Shown: positions 1 through 13,609, counted from the stretch's first letter. The stretch: 64,000 bases of DNA from Struthidea cinerea (GCA_013397865.1 VZTI01003941.1:531649-595648), one strand, 5' to 3'. Notes: generated from the sequence alone by a model not told the origin. A program made the numbers and translations.

Positions 1-1924
1 AGGCTAACAAGGTGGAGGCTAGGAGCTCAACTTACTGAGTAAGGATACAAATGTTTCAAAAAAGGAATAAATAATTCCTTTTAACCAGTAAAATGTATTT
101 GTGAAAACAAGACTGTGTTAACTAAAACTCTCAAATTGTCATTATTTCAGTGATACAGTCCCATTTTTATTCTCTTTCAGTCTAAGTATTTTAATATTGT
201 GTAATTTTTATTGTTTGCAGGAATCCTTTACTGGATATAATGTACATGGAGGATGAAAAGAGGAAAACAGAGAAAATACGCTGTATTCTTCAACTGGCAG
301 AATTATTTCTGGAGCTAATTTTTCTGTATTCTCATATCCACAACTTCATTTGTTTGGATTCTTTATACCAGTTCTTAAAATTTTACAGTGCCTATTTTTC
401 AAAGTGGTGACTGAAATGTAGAGAATGAAGCCTCATGCAAATGAAACTGTAAACTGAAAAGAATTGTATGGAATTGAAGGTACTTTTCATTGTGGAACAT
501 AGAAAATTTAAAGGCCCTGCTGCAATATATGAATAGTAATGACCTCACAGAATATGCTAATGACAAATTAACTGGGCAGCAATGGGTGCAGGATAAAAAT
601 TGCATCAAATCAAGGATTGCAGCCTGCAGGAGCAGAGTAGCTGATCTGCATAAGCTCTCCCTATCTCCCAGTCCGTGTGGCACGTTTCTCTGGTTTGTTA
701 CCTTATTAGAGAGGAAAACATTTAAAGAGAGACTCCTGGAGGCTGTCTCATTTCTTGCTGAATCAGCCAGCTTGCTATTGAATTGATTTCTACATCTTCC
801 ACCTCAGGAAAGCTAGAAAATGCTTTTAATTGAACATTCCCTAATTTACAGGACAGGATAATCCAGAGAAGGCTGAGAAATGCAACAAATGCACCAAATG
901 CATCCTCTATTTATATACATAGCAATGATGTCGTCTTTTATATATTGGAAATGAATGGTTATTTAATATGTGTTATTTACCAAAAAACAATGCATAAACC
1001 ATTAAATGTATGTAACAGAAGCATAGATGAAGTAGCATTTGATTCTGAAAAATAAATGGAATCTAGTGTGGGGGGAGGTTTGGAATAGGGATGTGCTGCA
1101 AGTGTATGGTGAATAAGAATAAGGCCCTGTTCTTTCCATGATCAGACACCAATGACACTGGAAATTGTTTTGACAATAAGATCACTAGTTTTCAAATTAA
1201 TCTTCTGAAGCTCAAATACATTTCATTGTGTTAGCAGGAGAAAGGCAATTTTGCTAACTCTATTTTAATAGAACTTTTTTCAGTCAAAAACTAAGAGTTT
1301 TTAAGTTAGAAAAAAAAGGGCAATAATCTTTTCTCATATTGTGCAAGATGTATAAGTCTATTATTTACAGCCTTATGATAATTCTGTGGAAATCTGGAGT
1401 TTCCCCTAGGTATCCAAAGCAATTTCTACTGGGAGGTCTGGTCTTCCATACTGTCCTAGCCCAAAGTTAACACAGATTTTAATTGAGAAGTAATACAGGT
1501 TGGATTTATTACTACCAAAATTGCCATCTACCATTTTTTTGGAAGTTTAGTATTTTTGGATGAAAACAGTCAAGTATACTGATCTCTGCAAAGTACTTGG
1601 ATGAAGCAAAGGGAAAAAAAAGTATGTAGTCAGTCCTACAAAATTAACATTTAACATATCTTAAATGCTTTAAGATGTAACATCATCCTCTACGACCAGC
1701 TCAGGGTGAGCAGGTCCAAGGTTTTATTCCTGCCCCTGCTGCCAGTCCACTGTGTAGCCTTGGGGAAGTTTGCAGCATGGGGGATAGTGATTACTGAGCT
1801 GTTGCCTCATTGACCTAAGCATTAGTATTCTTTTCCTGCTTTTTCAGTTTTTGTCCCAATCTGTAAGTTTACTAGGCAAGGACATTACCTGACTTCATAA
1901 GCAAGTGTTCTGGGAGGGATACAA
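1..1924. other. AT-rich spacer, no recognised gene
   Basis: I see no recognisable coding gene, RNA gene or repeat family here. The 98-codon plus-strand frame at 490-786 and the 94-codon minus-strand frame at 399-683 overlap each other and match nothing I know. A stop-free stretch behind an acceptor-like site at 221-412 is treated as a finding, not a gene. Confidence 0.6.
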
Positions 1925-2115
1925 ATCTCCAGGCTTTGGGGCATAAGCCAGCCTGTAATGCTAAACACGGGAAACTTAGCTTGCAGGCAGATTATCTCCA
2001 AACTGCCAGCTGTAGTGTTTCTTTGTCTGAAGCAGCTGCTACTGACCACTCTTGGAGATAGGGTAGTAGGAGAGATGGATCACTGCTTTGATCCAGTATG
2101 GCAATTCCCAGGCTC
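1925..2115 (+). repeat. Ancient CR1-type LINE 3'-end relic
   Basis: The segment contains, in order, a GGGGCATAAGCC motif, a GCAGATTATCTCCAAACTGCC-like block, a GTTTCTTTGTCTGAAGCAGC-like block, and the closing block TGATCCAGTATGGCAATTCC. This order is the one I know from the 3' end of old CR1 LINEs (and SINEs sharing that tail) that are abundant in turtles and crocodilians. It is strongly diverged, so the insertion should predate modern bird orders. The 79-codon frame at 1958-2197 lies across it and is not a gene. The family name is inferred from memory of the consensus; a RepeatMasker run would settle the subfamily. Confidence 0.65.
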
Positions 2116-4371
2116 TTCTACAGTGCCAATAATATTACTGGCATTCAATAACAGTAATAAGATTACTGGGAGGAATTTAACTAATGAGATCAAATAAAGA
2201 ATCAAAATTTGGTGGGGTGGGGAAGGTCTATCATATATCCAGATGTCCAAAACATATTGAATGGAAGGAGGCTTTTTCCCCATGGTAATTTTAAATATAG
2301 ATTTTCAAGTTTCTACTTTTGGACCCTACTAAGGTAATATCAGTGGTTGCATAAAAAGAAACTTGAGGGGTGTGCTAGACAATTAATGGAAGTGAAAGAA
2401 AAGTGGGAGGAGGGAGTAGAAACTTCGTAAAATTTTGCAGAGTAAAAGTGTGCAGGTTGGAAAGTGACAAATAACACTGAATTACACATGTAACTAAAAA
2501 TGAAGAGGCAGGAAATAGAGGAAATCTTGTTGCACTGCCCTCAGAGTACATTATACAGTGTGTTTTCCAACAACAGAGTCTGGGAATCAAAATTATGCCA
2601 GCAGTTAGCAGCCAACATCTGAAAGCTGCAAAGGACTGAGTTCCCTCGGATGGAGATGGACATTTGGAGATTGTGAGCACTAGGAAGATTTGAGCTTTGA
2701 TTAGGGGCAGTGGCTTTTGCTTTGCTTCACTTTGCTAATAAATTCTGCTGTAGGAAAGGATAGGGAGCCCTGACTCTGCTGGAGCTGCGTTAGTCCGTAG
2801 GTTAGAGTACTGCGATCCCAGATGGTTGAAGCAACGCCAGCTGGTAGCACTTGGACAAAGAGTTCAGTCTGATGAAACACAGCCTGACAGCTGGTATCAG
2901 ATGCTGGAGAACTGTAAGTTTCAGTGAACGTGTTGCTATTGGAGTCATGACAGAAATTTCAAGGGAGAAAAAAAAAAAATTAAATTTGAGAGACATTAGT
3001 AGAGGATCTCATCTGCATAGAAAGAAGAGCTCAGCCATGCTTTGCTGATGTTGCCAGCCGAAGACTTGGCCTGAAGTTTCTAAGGGCCTGTTTACACTAC
3101 AAAATAGCAGGAACTTAGTGTGATTTCTTGTTCAGAGGAACCACTGACAGGTTCCAAAAACAAGCTTGTACTTGAAGCCATTAGCTCATTTGCTAAACGC
3201 TGGATCCAGTTGCATTGCAGTATTTTGGCAATGGTCTCTTACTCTCAGTTGCAGCGCTGAAGGGACAAAAAGTCAGGATTCAAACTTTATGAAGATTACA
3301 AATTAAAAGCCAACATTTTTGACTGCACCTAAAGATTGACCAGAAGAGCAAGGAGATGTATCATAAAGGGAGTCATCTGCATGGGGATGTAGCTGCATTT
3401 TGTGGCATTCGGGCTTCCAGGAGACACAGACTTCAATAAACTATGTAATGGGTAATGAAACTGAGATGTTTGTGAGACAAGAGACGAATTCGAAGGAAAA
3501 GTCCTTTGGCTTGGCACAGGTGGAAAGACAGCCAGCCTCACATTTGACTGACACAGTGCCCTGACTATCAGCACTTAGGGAAGAATCCAAGGTACACTTC
3601 CCTTACTTTCTTTGATCACCTGTGCCAGTAGTTTCTGGGTACTTTACACTTAGAGGTCCTCACCCCCATGCCAATAATTCTGAATTTTGACATATCATCC
3701 AAGACTCTCTTTCATAAGCAGCCTATTGCATATTTAAGCATATTAACTCCTGCGAGGCTGCAATTAGTCTGAAATTACTTTTACAGTCTGAATGTTAGGC
3801 ATCAAATCTAAGCTTGTCATCTGGGCTTTCTCAATAGCTAATGGAGAGAATAAAACATGATTGAAATAAGTGGTATGAATTGTCATTGACAGATGTCTAT
3901 TGCCCTCCTTTGGGTATAGAAAGAGAGTATAAATGGCCTTCTCAGTGCAGATGTTATTAGTGTTTGTTTAGTTAAAGTCTGGGTGGGTCAGTCCCGCTGT
4001 GTTTGAGATTTTAAGACATATCCCTCTTGGCATGATTTGTTATGTAGGTTAGGTGTGTCTCCATTCATCACATCATTGTGGTGACTCCTGTTTGCCAATA
4101 GCTAAGTTTTTCCTTTCATTGTAAGGAAAAGCCAGCATTTTACTTGGGGCTGAGACTCTCGTGGCAGCACTGTGCCCTGAGATATCTATGCCCTTTTGTG
4201 CATTTATCTCTAAATACCAAACGAACAGGATCTGGGAAGCCTTAGAGCAATTTAAAAGACTGGATACAAAAGGAGGCATAAAAATGCTGATGCACCAGGC
4301 ACGTGCCTACCACATATGATGTTCTGACATATAAACTCAGTAAGAAAACCTCTTAAAAAAATGGAGTATGA
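2116..4371. other. Spacer, no recognised gene
   Basis: Mixed AT-rich sequence with short overlapping open frames of 64-101 codons on both strands, none resembling a known protein. I see no tRNA-like or rRNA-like segment and no clear mobile element. Confidence 0.55.
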
Positions 4372-4965
4372 GTTAACCTTGGCCAAGGGCCACACACCCA
4401 TCCAGCCACCCAGTCATTCCCCCTCTGCAGCAGGACAAGAGGAGAAAACAGGATAAGAAAACCCCTCAATCAAGAAAAGGATAGAGGGATCACTTAACAA
4501 TTGCCCTCATGGGTGAAACAGACTCAACGAGGGGAAAAACAACTTAATTTATTGCCAGTTAATATAGATTTGAGTAGTGAGAAACAAGGGAAAGCATTAA
4601 CCAACACCTTTCCTCTTCACTTTCTCAGGTTCAAGTCCAGACTCCTCTTGATTTCCCAAAGGTATAGGGTGGGTAGAGGAGATTACAGTCAGGACGGAGT
4701 TCTTCCTCTCTGCTGCTCCTTCTCCTTCCCACCTTTCCTGTGCAGGTGTTCCTAGTGGGCTGCAGTCCTGCAGGAAAGGCCTGTGCCTGTGCGGGTTTTC
4801 CATGGGCTGCAGCTTTCTTTGAGGTACACCCACCTTCTGAGGCACGAGGTGCTCTGGTCCATAGTGTGGATATCTGCTCCACTATGATCTACCAACTGTC
4901 AGGAAATACCTGCCATAGAGCTCTTCCTCTTGCTAGGCATCAACAACTGGTACAGGGACTACAAA
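4372..4965 (-). mobile_element. Avian endogenous-retrovirus LTR fragment, antisense
   Basis: The plus strand starts with CTTGGCCAAGGGCCACACAC and contains repeated GGGCTGCAG boxes (near 4758 and 4803) and a GTGTGGATATCTGCTCCAC block near 4864. I recognise this arrangement from a common LTR-derived repeat of bird genomes seen in reverse orientation. On the minus strand an AATAAA is present (plus-strand 4548-4553), which fits an antisense LTR. No TG..CA ends or flanking duplication could be fixed, so this is a fragment with approximate limits. Short frames of 82-88 codons on both strands are passengers. Family assignment (ERVL-like) is from memory. Confidence 0.5.
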
Positions 4966-7900
4966 GAAAGATCTTCCACCTACTAACTGTAAAGACACTT
5001 CTTTAGCTTTCAAATTTTCCCTTTCTACAGGTTTTTTTCCAATTAATTTTTTCTTTCCTTTTTCATCTTTTCCATTTGGCTTCAAAAATAAAGGGTGGGA
5101 GACAAATGGCATACCACAAAAGGAGAAAAGCAGATAACTTATAAAAATGAAAGCCATCAAAAGCAAAAGTATTTTGTTCTGCAGTTTTGTCTTACATAAA
5201 AAAACCAAAACAAAACCCAAAGAGCTTTTCCTAGAAATTATTCTATATTCAAAAGGGGTTTTTTTCAGTGTGTTGTTATGAAAAGCAAGCAAATGAGCCT
5301 TCCAAAACTAAATAATGAATGATATTGGGAAACCTTTTATCTCCTTCTTTACGAGTGTCGTCAGACCAAAAGGGCAACCTCATTCTTCTTCCAGAGTTCA
5401 AAGGACAAGGAAATTTTTGTTTTCCTTGGTGGCACCTAAATGTAATGAGATAATATCCAAAAGCCAATCTTAGAAAAGCAACAGCAAAATGCTTGCTCTC
5501 TATTCTATCTATATTTTGTAATTACTCAGAATTATTCCAAGTCAGTAATCAATGCCATTTATTCCAGTGAAAATTATTTAATGGCTGAGAGAGATCAAGT
5601 CATAACTCATTCAATAAGTTGCACATATTTCCTCTTTTCCTTGTCCCTCTCACTGTTTGTCACATACAGCCGTTGTATAATGTTTTAAATTAAATGGCGA
5701 AATCGAGGGCAGAAAGTGTATTAGTTTTACATCTGTTTATTAAAATTCTCTTTTTCACTGGTGCTTTTAAATGTTGTTTCAACTGGAATAAAGAAATCTG
5801 GCATAATTTTAGTTCACTTAAAGAAATGAAATATTTATTACTTTAATTAATTGGTGGAGTTATTAAACTGGATTTTTGTTATTTTTCACTGTTTTTTTTT
5901 TCTCTAGTGAAATACGTTTATTTCTTTTTTTTTTTTTATTAATTTATTATTCTATTTTTGCTAATCACTATGTGGGAACCCTTGTGTTACACTACACAAT
6001 TTTATCAGCATAGAAGCCTTTCTGAAAAAGTGGTAAGAGAAAATGAGATCCTCACACAGCAAATCTGCACTTAGCAGAGCTTTATTTAGTGCAATTAAAA
6101 GAGCCATCGTTTTTCTTGCCACTGCTTGATGGTAGGCATCAAGCTGCCGCTTGGAGAGGTGCCAACAACACGAACCATTGAGTACCCTTCCAGCAGATGC
6201 GTAATTTACCAGAGTACAGGACTGAATGAGGTGACAATGGAAGCAAAAGCTGAGCAAAATAAGAGAAATCAACACTGACCTTTTGCACTGCTTAAGTCCT
6301 TGCAGTGAAAGGTGGGGATGAGCCCCTGATCCACCGGGGGAGGGGACAGCTATCATGGCACTCTGGAAGTGCATTATCGGAGAAAAGAGCAGACTGCAAG
6401 CAGCAGCAGGAGCAGGAAATTCAGTTTCAGGAGATTTATGAGCAGAGGTGTCCAGAAACCTGGTGAGAAGCCTCTTGAACTGAAGAGCTGTGTTAGGAGA
6501 AGCTTATTCCCTCCCTCTTCCCCAGCATGGGCACACTGGGCAGGTGCTAGGACATTCTGATGTCTCGCCTTGATTTATTTATGTGATGAAAAATAATGAA
6601 AGGGATGATTCTCAAGAGTCCTTGGAGATTCCATTAACTCTGCAAATTGAGCATATTGATAAGTTGGTGATTATTTTGAAATGAACTAGAGAAATTGAAA
6701 GGAAAAATGATTGTAGGAAGGGCCTGTTTAATGTGCAGAGATTTTAAAACGTAGGTAATATTTCAAGTGTATCAAAATACAGTAAAAAGACCAGGGGTTA
6801 ATTATACTGGCATGATAGTTGGAACCACATTATTATAATTCTCTTGGAAAGCACTATGGAGCATATGGAGCGAATGAGGGGCCTATGTGTGCATAATAAG
6901 TTCTGTATGGGGATAAGGTGAAGGAGCAAGAGCTCTCTTGTGTGTAAGAGGCACTAAATAAGGGGAAGAAAATGATTTAACTACTGGATGAACCAACTTT
7001 GTACGTAGCAACACATTCGCAGTGCCCTATCTCTTAAACAGCAACATACATAAATTCACTCACTGCCATGATTCATCTTTTCTTAACACAGCAAATACTA
7101 CCCCAAACAGTCTAGAGAGCACATGCTGGAGAATTGGCTGTTCAAAGACATGCTCATATGGCATCAGAAACTTGGTATTTTCTGCTGTGCAGAACTGTTA
7201 AGTGTTTGCATTACAAGTTTGCTTCCCTGCTACTGATTTTTTCCTTCGTTATTTCTGAATAGATTTTGATGTTTCCGGTTTTCAAGTCACTGGAACTTTT
7301 AGTGTGTGCAGGCATCTGACTTGACTCTTAGAGAGTCATCTCAGTAATGGAGACTGACAGAACACAAAAGACCTTGAAGTTACTCCTCGATTTGAAAAGA
7401 TTCTGCTCGTGGCTTTGAAGGGTGGGTATTTGCTCACCTCACTGAAAATTAATTTTAACCATTTAACAATAATGTGTCAAAAAATGTTTAAACCTCATAC
7501 TCAGACTAGGGGACTAATTTTTAGATGACTAAAGATAGGTGCAGTGAATCCAACCCAAAAGACTGATGCTTATTTAGAAGGAGAAATTACATTGGAAGAA
7601 TACAGAGAGAATTCGCAGAAAAAACTAATCATAAAGTGAGTCTTCAGCCTAATTTCCACTCAGTATAGTCTGTGCTGAGCAGAACCTTTAGTTCATGAAA
7701 AAAATATCCTACTAATAAACATTAAATTACTCAGGAGATAAGAAAAGTAGCCCAGTTCTGGAGGTGGAGCTATGAACTAGGGTCTGGTTCTACTTTTAGG
7801 CCAGCACACCTAAATATTTTTAAATCTTTCAGGGGTGTGATTATGTAATCAAATATTCCATGATGTGAGATTCAGAAAAAAGTGTGGAATAAAAGTAACA

Positions 7901-9939
7901 GAGGCCACCTGGATTTTTTCCCCCTACAGAGTGACTGGTATTGTTTTTCTTATACTGTTTTAACAGAATTGTTGCATGCAGTAACTAATTAGAATAAGGT
8001 GTAGAAAGGCAGTAAATGCTGTGTTCACTGAAAATATTCACTGAGTTTGCCAAACTAATCTCTCATGCTCAGTTTATAGAATTTATAATACATTTGGGAC
8101 TATATCTCCTCTTTCCTTTTAATGTCTGCATTTACTTTCCCATCTAATGAATTGAGGGTACCAATATTGATACTTTAACTTGTAAAAGTCTTCATTTACA
8201 TCATTTCTATTATGAAATAGAAAACAAACAAAAAAAGGGCCAAATACTTTAGAAACCAAAATCTCCTACAAGAACTCACTGTGTAGCTGATGCCACTTCT
8301 AGGAATCTGCTGATGATGCCTACCTATAATTGACTTAATCTTGCATTACAAACAAAAGAAGAAAGAGAAACTGGAGTTGTTTATATGACTGTACCATATA
8401 AAGGAATAATTTTCAGCAGATTATCAGAGTTGCATTTGGGCTCATTAATCCAACAGCCATGAAAAAACCAAACTATGTGGCACACAACCACTTCAGTACC
8501 AGAATTCTTCATAAAACCTGCTTCAAAAAAAAAAAAAAGAATACGTAGCCTTAAAATTTTTCTTTAACAGAAAGTAAAAAAAAGGTCAACCTTTCTTAGA
8601 AGACTTTCAAGATCCAAGAACTGAAAGTCTTTCTCCAAACTCAGTCCTGCCTCTTGCTGACAGAACAGGGGAGCAGATGATAAGGCCTAGGGAATATGTT
8701 TTTAAATTTGTAGTAGGTATTTATGAACATTTTAAGGCTAATCACTGACCTTAAAATTGTCCAGGTATAACCAGTTACAATAATGCAACATTTTTTTGTG
8801 TAAATAGGTCATTATTAGGGTTGTAGCTACTGCGTCACATCAATCCTCAAATATGGTGTCCACTGGAAATACTATAGTGAATTCAGCAACAGATGGACAA
8901 ATAAATTAGAGATTAGAAAATAAACGGGTAAATAAACCAAACCTATTTGGCTAGATGAAGAGAAGGATGAAAAGTAACTCGGTCACAGTATATACATAGT
9001 TAGGTTTGGAAGCTGAAAATAATTAGGCCAGGGCATTTCAGCCTTACTGACAAATGTATATTTATCTAACCTCAACTTTCAGCCAGTGTCTGGAAGCTGT
9101 TCCTTATGTAAGTCAGAAACTGTCCAGTGATTGGAAACTGAAGTTAAACAAATTCAGTCTCAAAATAAGAAGTTATTTCTTAACAGAGAAAGTAACTAAA
9201 GGTCAGAACCTGGTTTTGCTTCACATGAAGATGGTGAATTCACCATTAGTTTAAATGCAGTTGTAAAACAGGGACACATTAATCCAGCTTCTGAAAGAAA
9301 ATGTGCAGCCTGTGGGAAATGCTGAAGAGAGAGGACTGATGGGTATTTGCTACAGGCTCTCTAATGGATTCCTTGTTATTGCAAGGATACAAGGCATTAA
9401 TGGAAACTTTAGTCTTCTTGTTCCTCTGAAGTGCTTTCATCTTACTCAAGTTCTCTGGCATGAGTAGATAGGGATAAGAGGATGAAACTCAGTGGCTTCA
9501 GAGTATTGAGGTTAGAGTACATCCCTCTGGACTTGCAAGCAGTGAAATGATGGATGTGAGAGATCTGCATCAGATTTACAGGGAGTCCTTTTATGCCTGA
9601 GCCTTTGCACCAGCCACAGGGTACACATTTTCAACTGGCCCACCCCTTGCAGTGCTGTTGGATATCACCTGGGCTTTCCAGGTGGAGCTGTATTCTGGGG
9701 TGCCTAAGTTTGTCCAGGTTTACATGTCATTAGGAGACCGACCATTCTGCTGACAAGATTCACATGGGTGTTCCAGTCAGAAACATGCACCCTTGGGGAG
9801 CCAGGAGGCACATTTTCCTAGAGATGAAACCAAAGATAAAAATTAAAGCAAGGGACTGGGGAGAGGAAGCTGAACTTTGTTCTGTTTCAACAACTGGAGG
9901 CCAAAAGGGAGGCACCCTATTACATACAGTGAGACCAGT
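4966..9939. other. Spacer with conserved-noncoding-like blocks
   Basis: No gene recognised. Sub-blocks at 5500-5880 and 6040-6300 have the balanced, repeat-free, homeodomain-site-rich look of vertebrate conserved noncoding elements. A T run of 13 lies at 5925-5937 and an A run near 8526-8538. The 137-codon minus-strand frame at 5961-6374 lies over the second block and matches no known family. Confidence 0.5.
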
Positions 9940-10075
9940 GCTTAGATAAGCAAAGGAAATGGGGGAAGAAAACAGATGTGAAGTGCCTTTCCCAAGATCA
10001 CACAGCTGGCCAGCTGGGAGCCCATCTGGAGCCTATGAATCCTCCAGCATTTCTGGTGCAAGCCATTGAGGTGAA
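9940..10075 (-). repeat. MIR-type SINE relic, reverse orientation
   Basis: The plus strand reads AAGTGCCTTTCCCAAGATCA followed by CACAGCTGGCCAGCTGGGAG and a CCCATCTGGAGCC block. This is the reverse complement of the MIR core and its TGTGACCTTGGGCAAG motif. Copies of this amniote-wide SINE in birds are old and eroded, which fits the divergence seen. No coding content. The neighbouring 61-codon frame at 9764-9949 ends at its edge and is unrelated. Confidence 0.75.
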
Positions 10076-13000
10076 ATATATTTATAATTATGACTTTTGC
10101 AAACAGAAGTAGTCAAGGGGAAAATGTCATTGTTTGCATCATCTAATTTCCTTACCTGCATAAAACAAGTATTAGAGATCTCAGGAAAGACATCTTGACC
10201 ATTATTAATTTTCAGTAATGGTACAGTGATGACCTAAATACAGGGAAAAAAGTGATAGTATTTTTTCATATTAAAATTTTGCCTTCCCTCTCTCTGGTGT
10301 CTTTTGTTTGATTCTTAGTGTAAATAATTGGTTGTGTTGTCTAAAGCATGTACCCTGTTTATTGGGTGAGAGCATAAAACAAGGCTCCAGATGTCGGATC
10401 AGGACCTCCTTGTCCTTCTCCCTCCCTCATTAATGAAAACATTGAAAAAAAGGCAATACCAACAAAAGAAGAGTCCAACAGCGAGAGTGTGTTCAGTGAA
10501 CCTCTGTACCCCTCCCGCACACTCCTTCTCTGTACACCCCGCTGTAAGTCACACACAAGAACATTTGTAACACATGCCTCTAGCCAAGGGTAGCGACTGG
10601 CAGGCATTCCCAATGTGCTGCAATGGGCTACAGCTCTCTGGAAAAGTGAGATTTCAACTTCACAGCTATGCTGAGCCAAAGAGGGAGCTGGAACAAGAAA
10701 TGCTACCAGCCACTCTGAACTCCTCTACTTTGGCGTGGTAACGCACTACCTAAAGGTATTGTGAAAATATTACTTTTAAGTAGAAAAGTTTGGTAAATTG
10801 GACAGAATAATAGGGAACATGACACTACTTCACTGTCTCTTCTCATTATTTTCAGAAACCTCATTTTGGAGAACCAGAAAGACAACTTTTAACTTAATCC
10901 GTGTGCATTCTGCTATACTGTCCTGTCAGTCACTCAAGTCTTAAGGAGAGTCAGTTTCTTGGCTTTCGAGAGGTACATTTTAACTCTACTATTCAGTTTC
11001 AGCAAGGACCCTCCATAACCACACAAAATATGGCTATGATTGATCCATACAACCACCTTTCTCTGGGACAGAAGAGGGAAGTTTAAGGAAGTAAACTTTT
11101 CAGCCTGTATTAGTATATTAATTTTGTAGCTTCTCAGCTCCTGTGCTCTCACAAATTTAGTACCGAATCATGCTTGATGCACCTATAGAAATGAGCCCTC
11201 TTCCTAGAAGCAACAAGGGCAGCTGCAACTGCAGTGTGGCAAGGGGACTTCCCATCACTGTGTTGCTGCCTGCTGCTGCCCTGGTCGCTCCCATTTGGCT
11301 TTGTCCGGGCAGGCTGTGCTGGACTGCACTGGGCTGGGCTGCTGTGGGCTTTGGGGAAGTAGGCTGCATTCCCACATGCCCAACCCCTTCCCACCTGCTG
11401 TCCACCCACTGCATTGCAGGAGCCTGGAGGAAACTCCAGAAAAGTTATTAATAGGCTATCTCAGAGTAAGGGTTAGCAGAGGAGCACACATACTGCTTAA
11501 ATTAGTGTGCTATATTTACAGCAATAGTTGCAAGTTGCAGCCACCGGAAGCCTCTTGAAAAGATATGTGGCCTCTATGTCCATGACAAATCATTATTTCT
11601 TTCCCTGGAGTTATAAGCATGGACAACCACAGTAATGAGTTATCAGGCATTTTAAACCAGGATTATATCTGTGCTTCTTTTTAAGGATGTGGTGTATAAC
11701 TCTGACTGATCTCAGTAGGAGATTAGATAGAACAAAGCAAAATATTCTAAAAATTCCTAATAAAGTCATCCCTCAGTCACGAATAAGCACATAAGCAGGC
11801 CTAAGAGAGCAATCTTTTTTAAACATGTGATGGAAATAAATTGTGTTAAATTAAACAAGTGGAAATAGACGTAGATAATGAAAATTCAGCATGGAAGTAA
11901 TTTCGAACTTTTACTTTTCAGATTCTTACAAAAGCAAAAGTCTTTTAATTTTACTTTATTTTAACACCTGTGAACCAATTCTAGAATCTCAATGAAATCT
12001 GTGTGTTTAGAATTAGCTAAAGGAATGCAGCCTCTGCTCTTCATACCAGTATCCCAACTTGCAAGCTTTGCTGGTTCCACAGCACTGTGGTAAAGTACTG
12101 TGAACACAGGTATTTGCCTGTGAGGAGATACCGTTTGGCAGATAAACCCTCAGTAATACTTTTCAATACTTTTTCAATAACTGATCTGGAGGATATGTTT
12201 CTTGACACATAATTAAGTTTTTTTAGCTCGTTGAGGAAAAGGGAGATCATGGAGAGAAAATAGATTACTTGAGACAACTCTGACCATATATAAAGTATAG
12301 ATAAAGGAGAGTAAATGAAAACTAGGCTAGAATGGTTGACAACTTTCAGTTTGGAAACTTTAGGCTATTTTTGTTTTTACAGCTGCCACTGGAATTTCAG
12401 AAAATAACTTCTCAGTTCTGCAGCACTCTCCGTCTGGGAATCTCAAGCTTAGTCCATTTTATGGTGTAGAAATAAGTTGAAATGGTGACATTTCAAGGGA
12501 TGGTAAACTGAGCACCAGAAATTCAGACAAAGTTTGACTTTTCAGTCTTTGGCAAGATGTGAAAACAGAAGTATAATGTCCTCATATGTAATTTCCTGCT
12601 TCTATAAGCTTGGCCTTTGTCAATATAAACCAAGAAAAATCCAAGCCCAAATTTCCTCCCACCAAAGAATATGCATGAGCTTATCCGAGAGCAGACTATG
12701 CTGCTGTTCTTTTTATAAGAAATAGCTCAGACCACACCTTAATACCAAGCAATGAACATTTGTGGCATTTGAGCAATTGATTTCCCAGACAAGATTTCAT
12801 ATGGTGACTGGCAGAGGATGTTGTGTGGGTTTTCTTTCTCTCTCTCGTCTTCCCCCACTCACCACCCCCGCTGTTGGTCTTGCTGCTGTGTCTTTATCAT
12901 ACTTCATACGATGGCATGTCTACTTTGGGAAATGATGACTCCAGTGTGGGTGGATGGAAAGAGATCTGCCAGAGGGTGCAAATTTCGAATTGCTGCCACG

Positions 13001-13182
13001 GATACACCCTTCTGTGCTGTCTTCTCAAGATACCAGAAAAAGTCTCTAAGGAATGCCTGGGTCTTGACTCTTGGTGTAAAGATAGACTTCTACACCATGC
13101 ATTTTTCTTTCAATATTAAAGAAATAGACAATATAAATAGAGCTAGTGAACTCAAATTACCTTAATATTTTTTCATGGAGCA
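10076..13182. other. Spacer, no recognised gene
   Basis: No recognisable gene or repeat. A locally GC-richer patch at 11170-11450 opens frames of 85-93 codons in four overlapping readings on both strands, a sign of base composition rather than coding. Frames of 98 and 115 codons at 12818-13165 overlap each other and contain no known motif. Confidence 0.55.
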
Positions 13183-13533
13183 GACCATTGTTGCGGTGAG
13201 CCATGGCCAGAGCCATGATCAGCTGGACCAAGCAGACCAAAAGGTCCATTGGTTTGATGCCTCCACAGCTCAAGGACTTGAAGGTACAGTGAGCACCCAA
13301 AAGGCTGTGTGAAGCACGCTGACCATTGGCTGCTGCCCTCCCCTCCCTTTATGTTTCATATTTGGTTATTTCTCCAGAAAGTTCTATGTTACTCGGTGGT
13401 TGATTGGCCCCTGTTACTCCTCTCCCCCCACTCCTTCTCCCATTCACTCTGATCCCTTCTCTCCACCCTTGTAACACCCCCTAACTGATATTTTAGTGGT
13501 TATTATGTGTTCTCCACACCCATTATGTAGGGG

Positions 13534-13540
13534 TATAAAA
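13534..13540 (+). promoter_or_regulatory. LTR TATA box (TATAAAA)
   Basis: TATAAAA inside the solo LTR, in the expected place for the U3 core promoter upstream of the LTR poly(A) signal. Its intactness means the LTR could still start transcription into 3' flanking DNA. Confidence 0.7.
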
Positions 13541-13603
13541 CCCCACACAAGCCTCATTTTCTTGGCTTTCTTCGTGGCTTTCCCAGTGGGCTTTGTGTTC
13601 TTC

Positions 13604-13609
13604 AATAAA
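13604..13609 (+). terminator. LTR poly(A) signal (AATAAA)
   Basis: Canonical AATAAA in the R region of the solo LTR, 64 bp downstream of its TATA box and followed by C/T-rich sequence. Confidence 0.65.
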
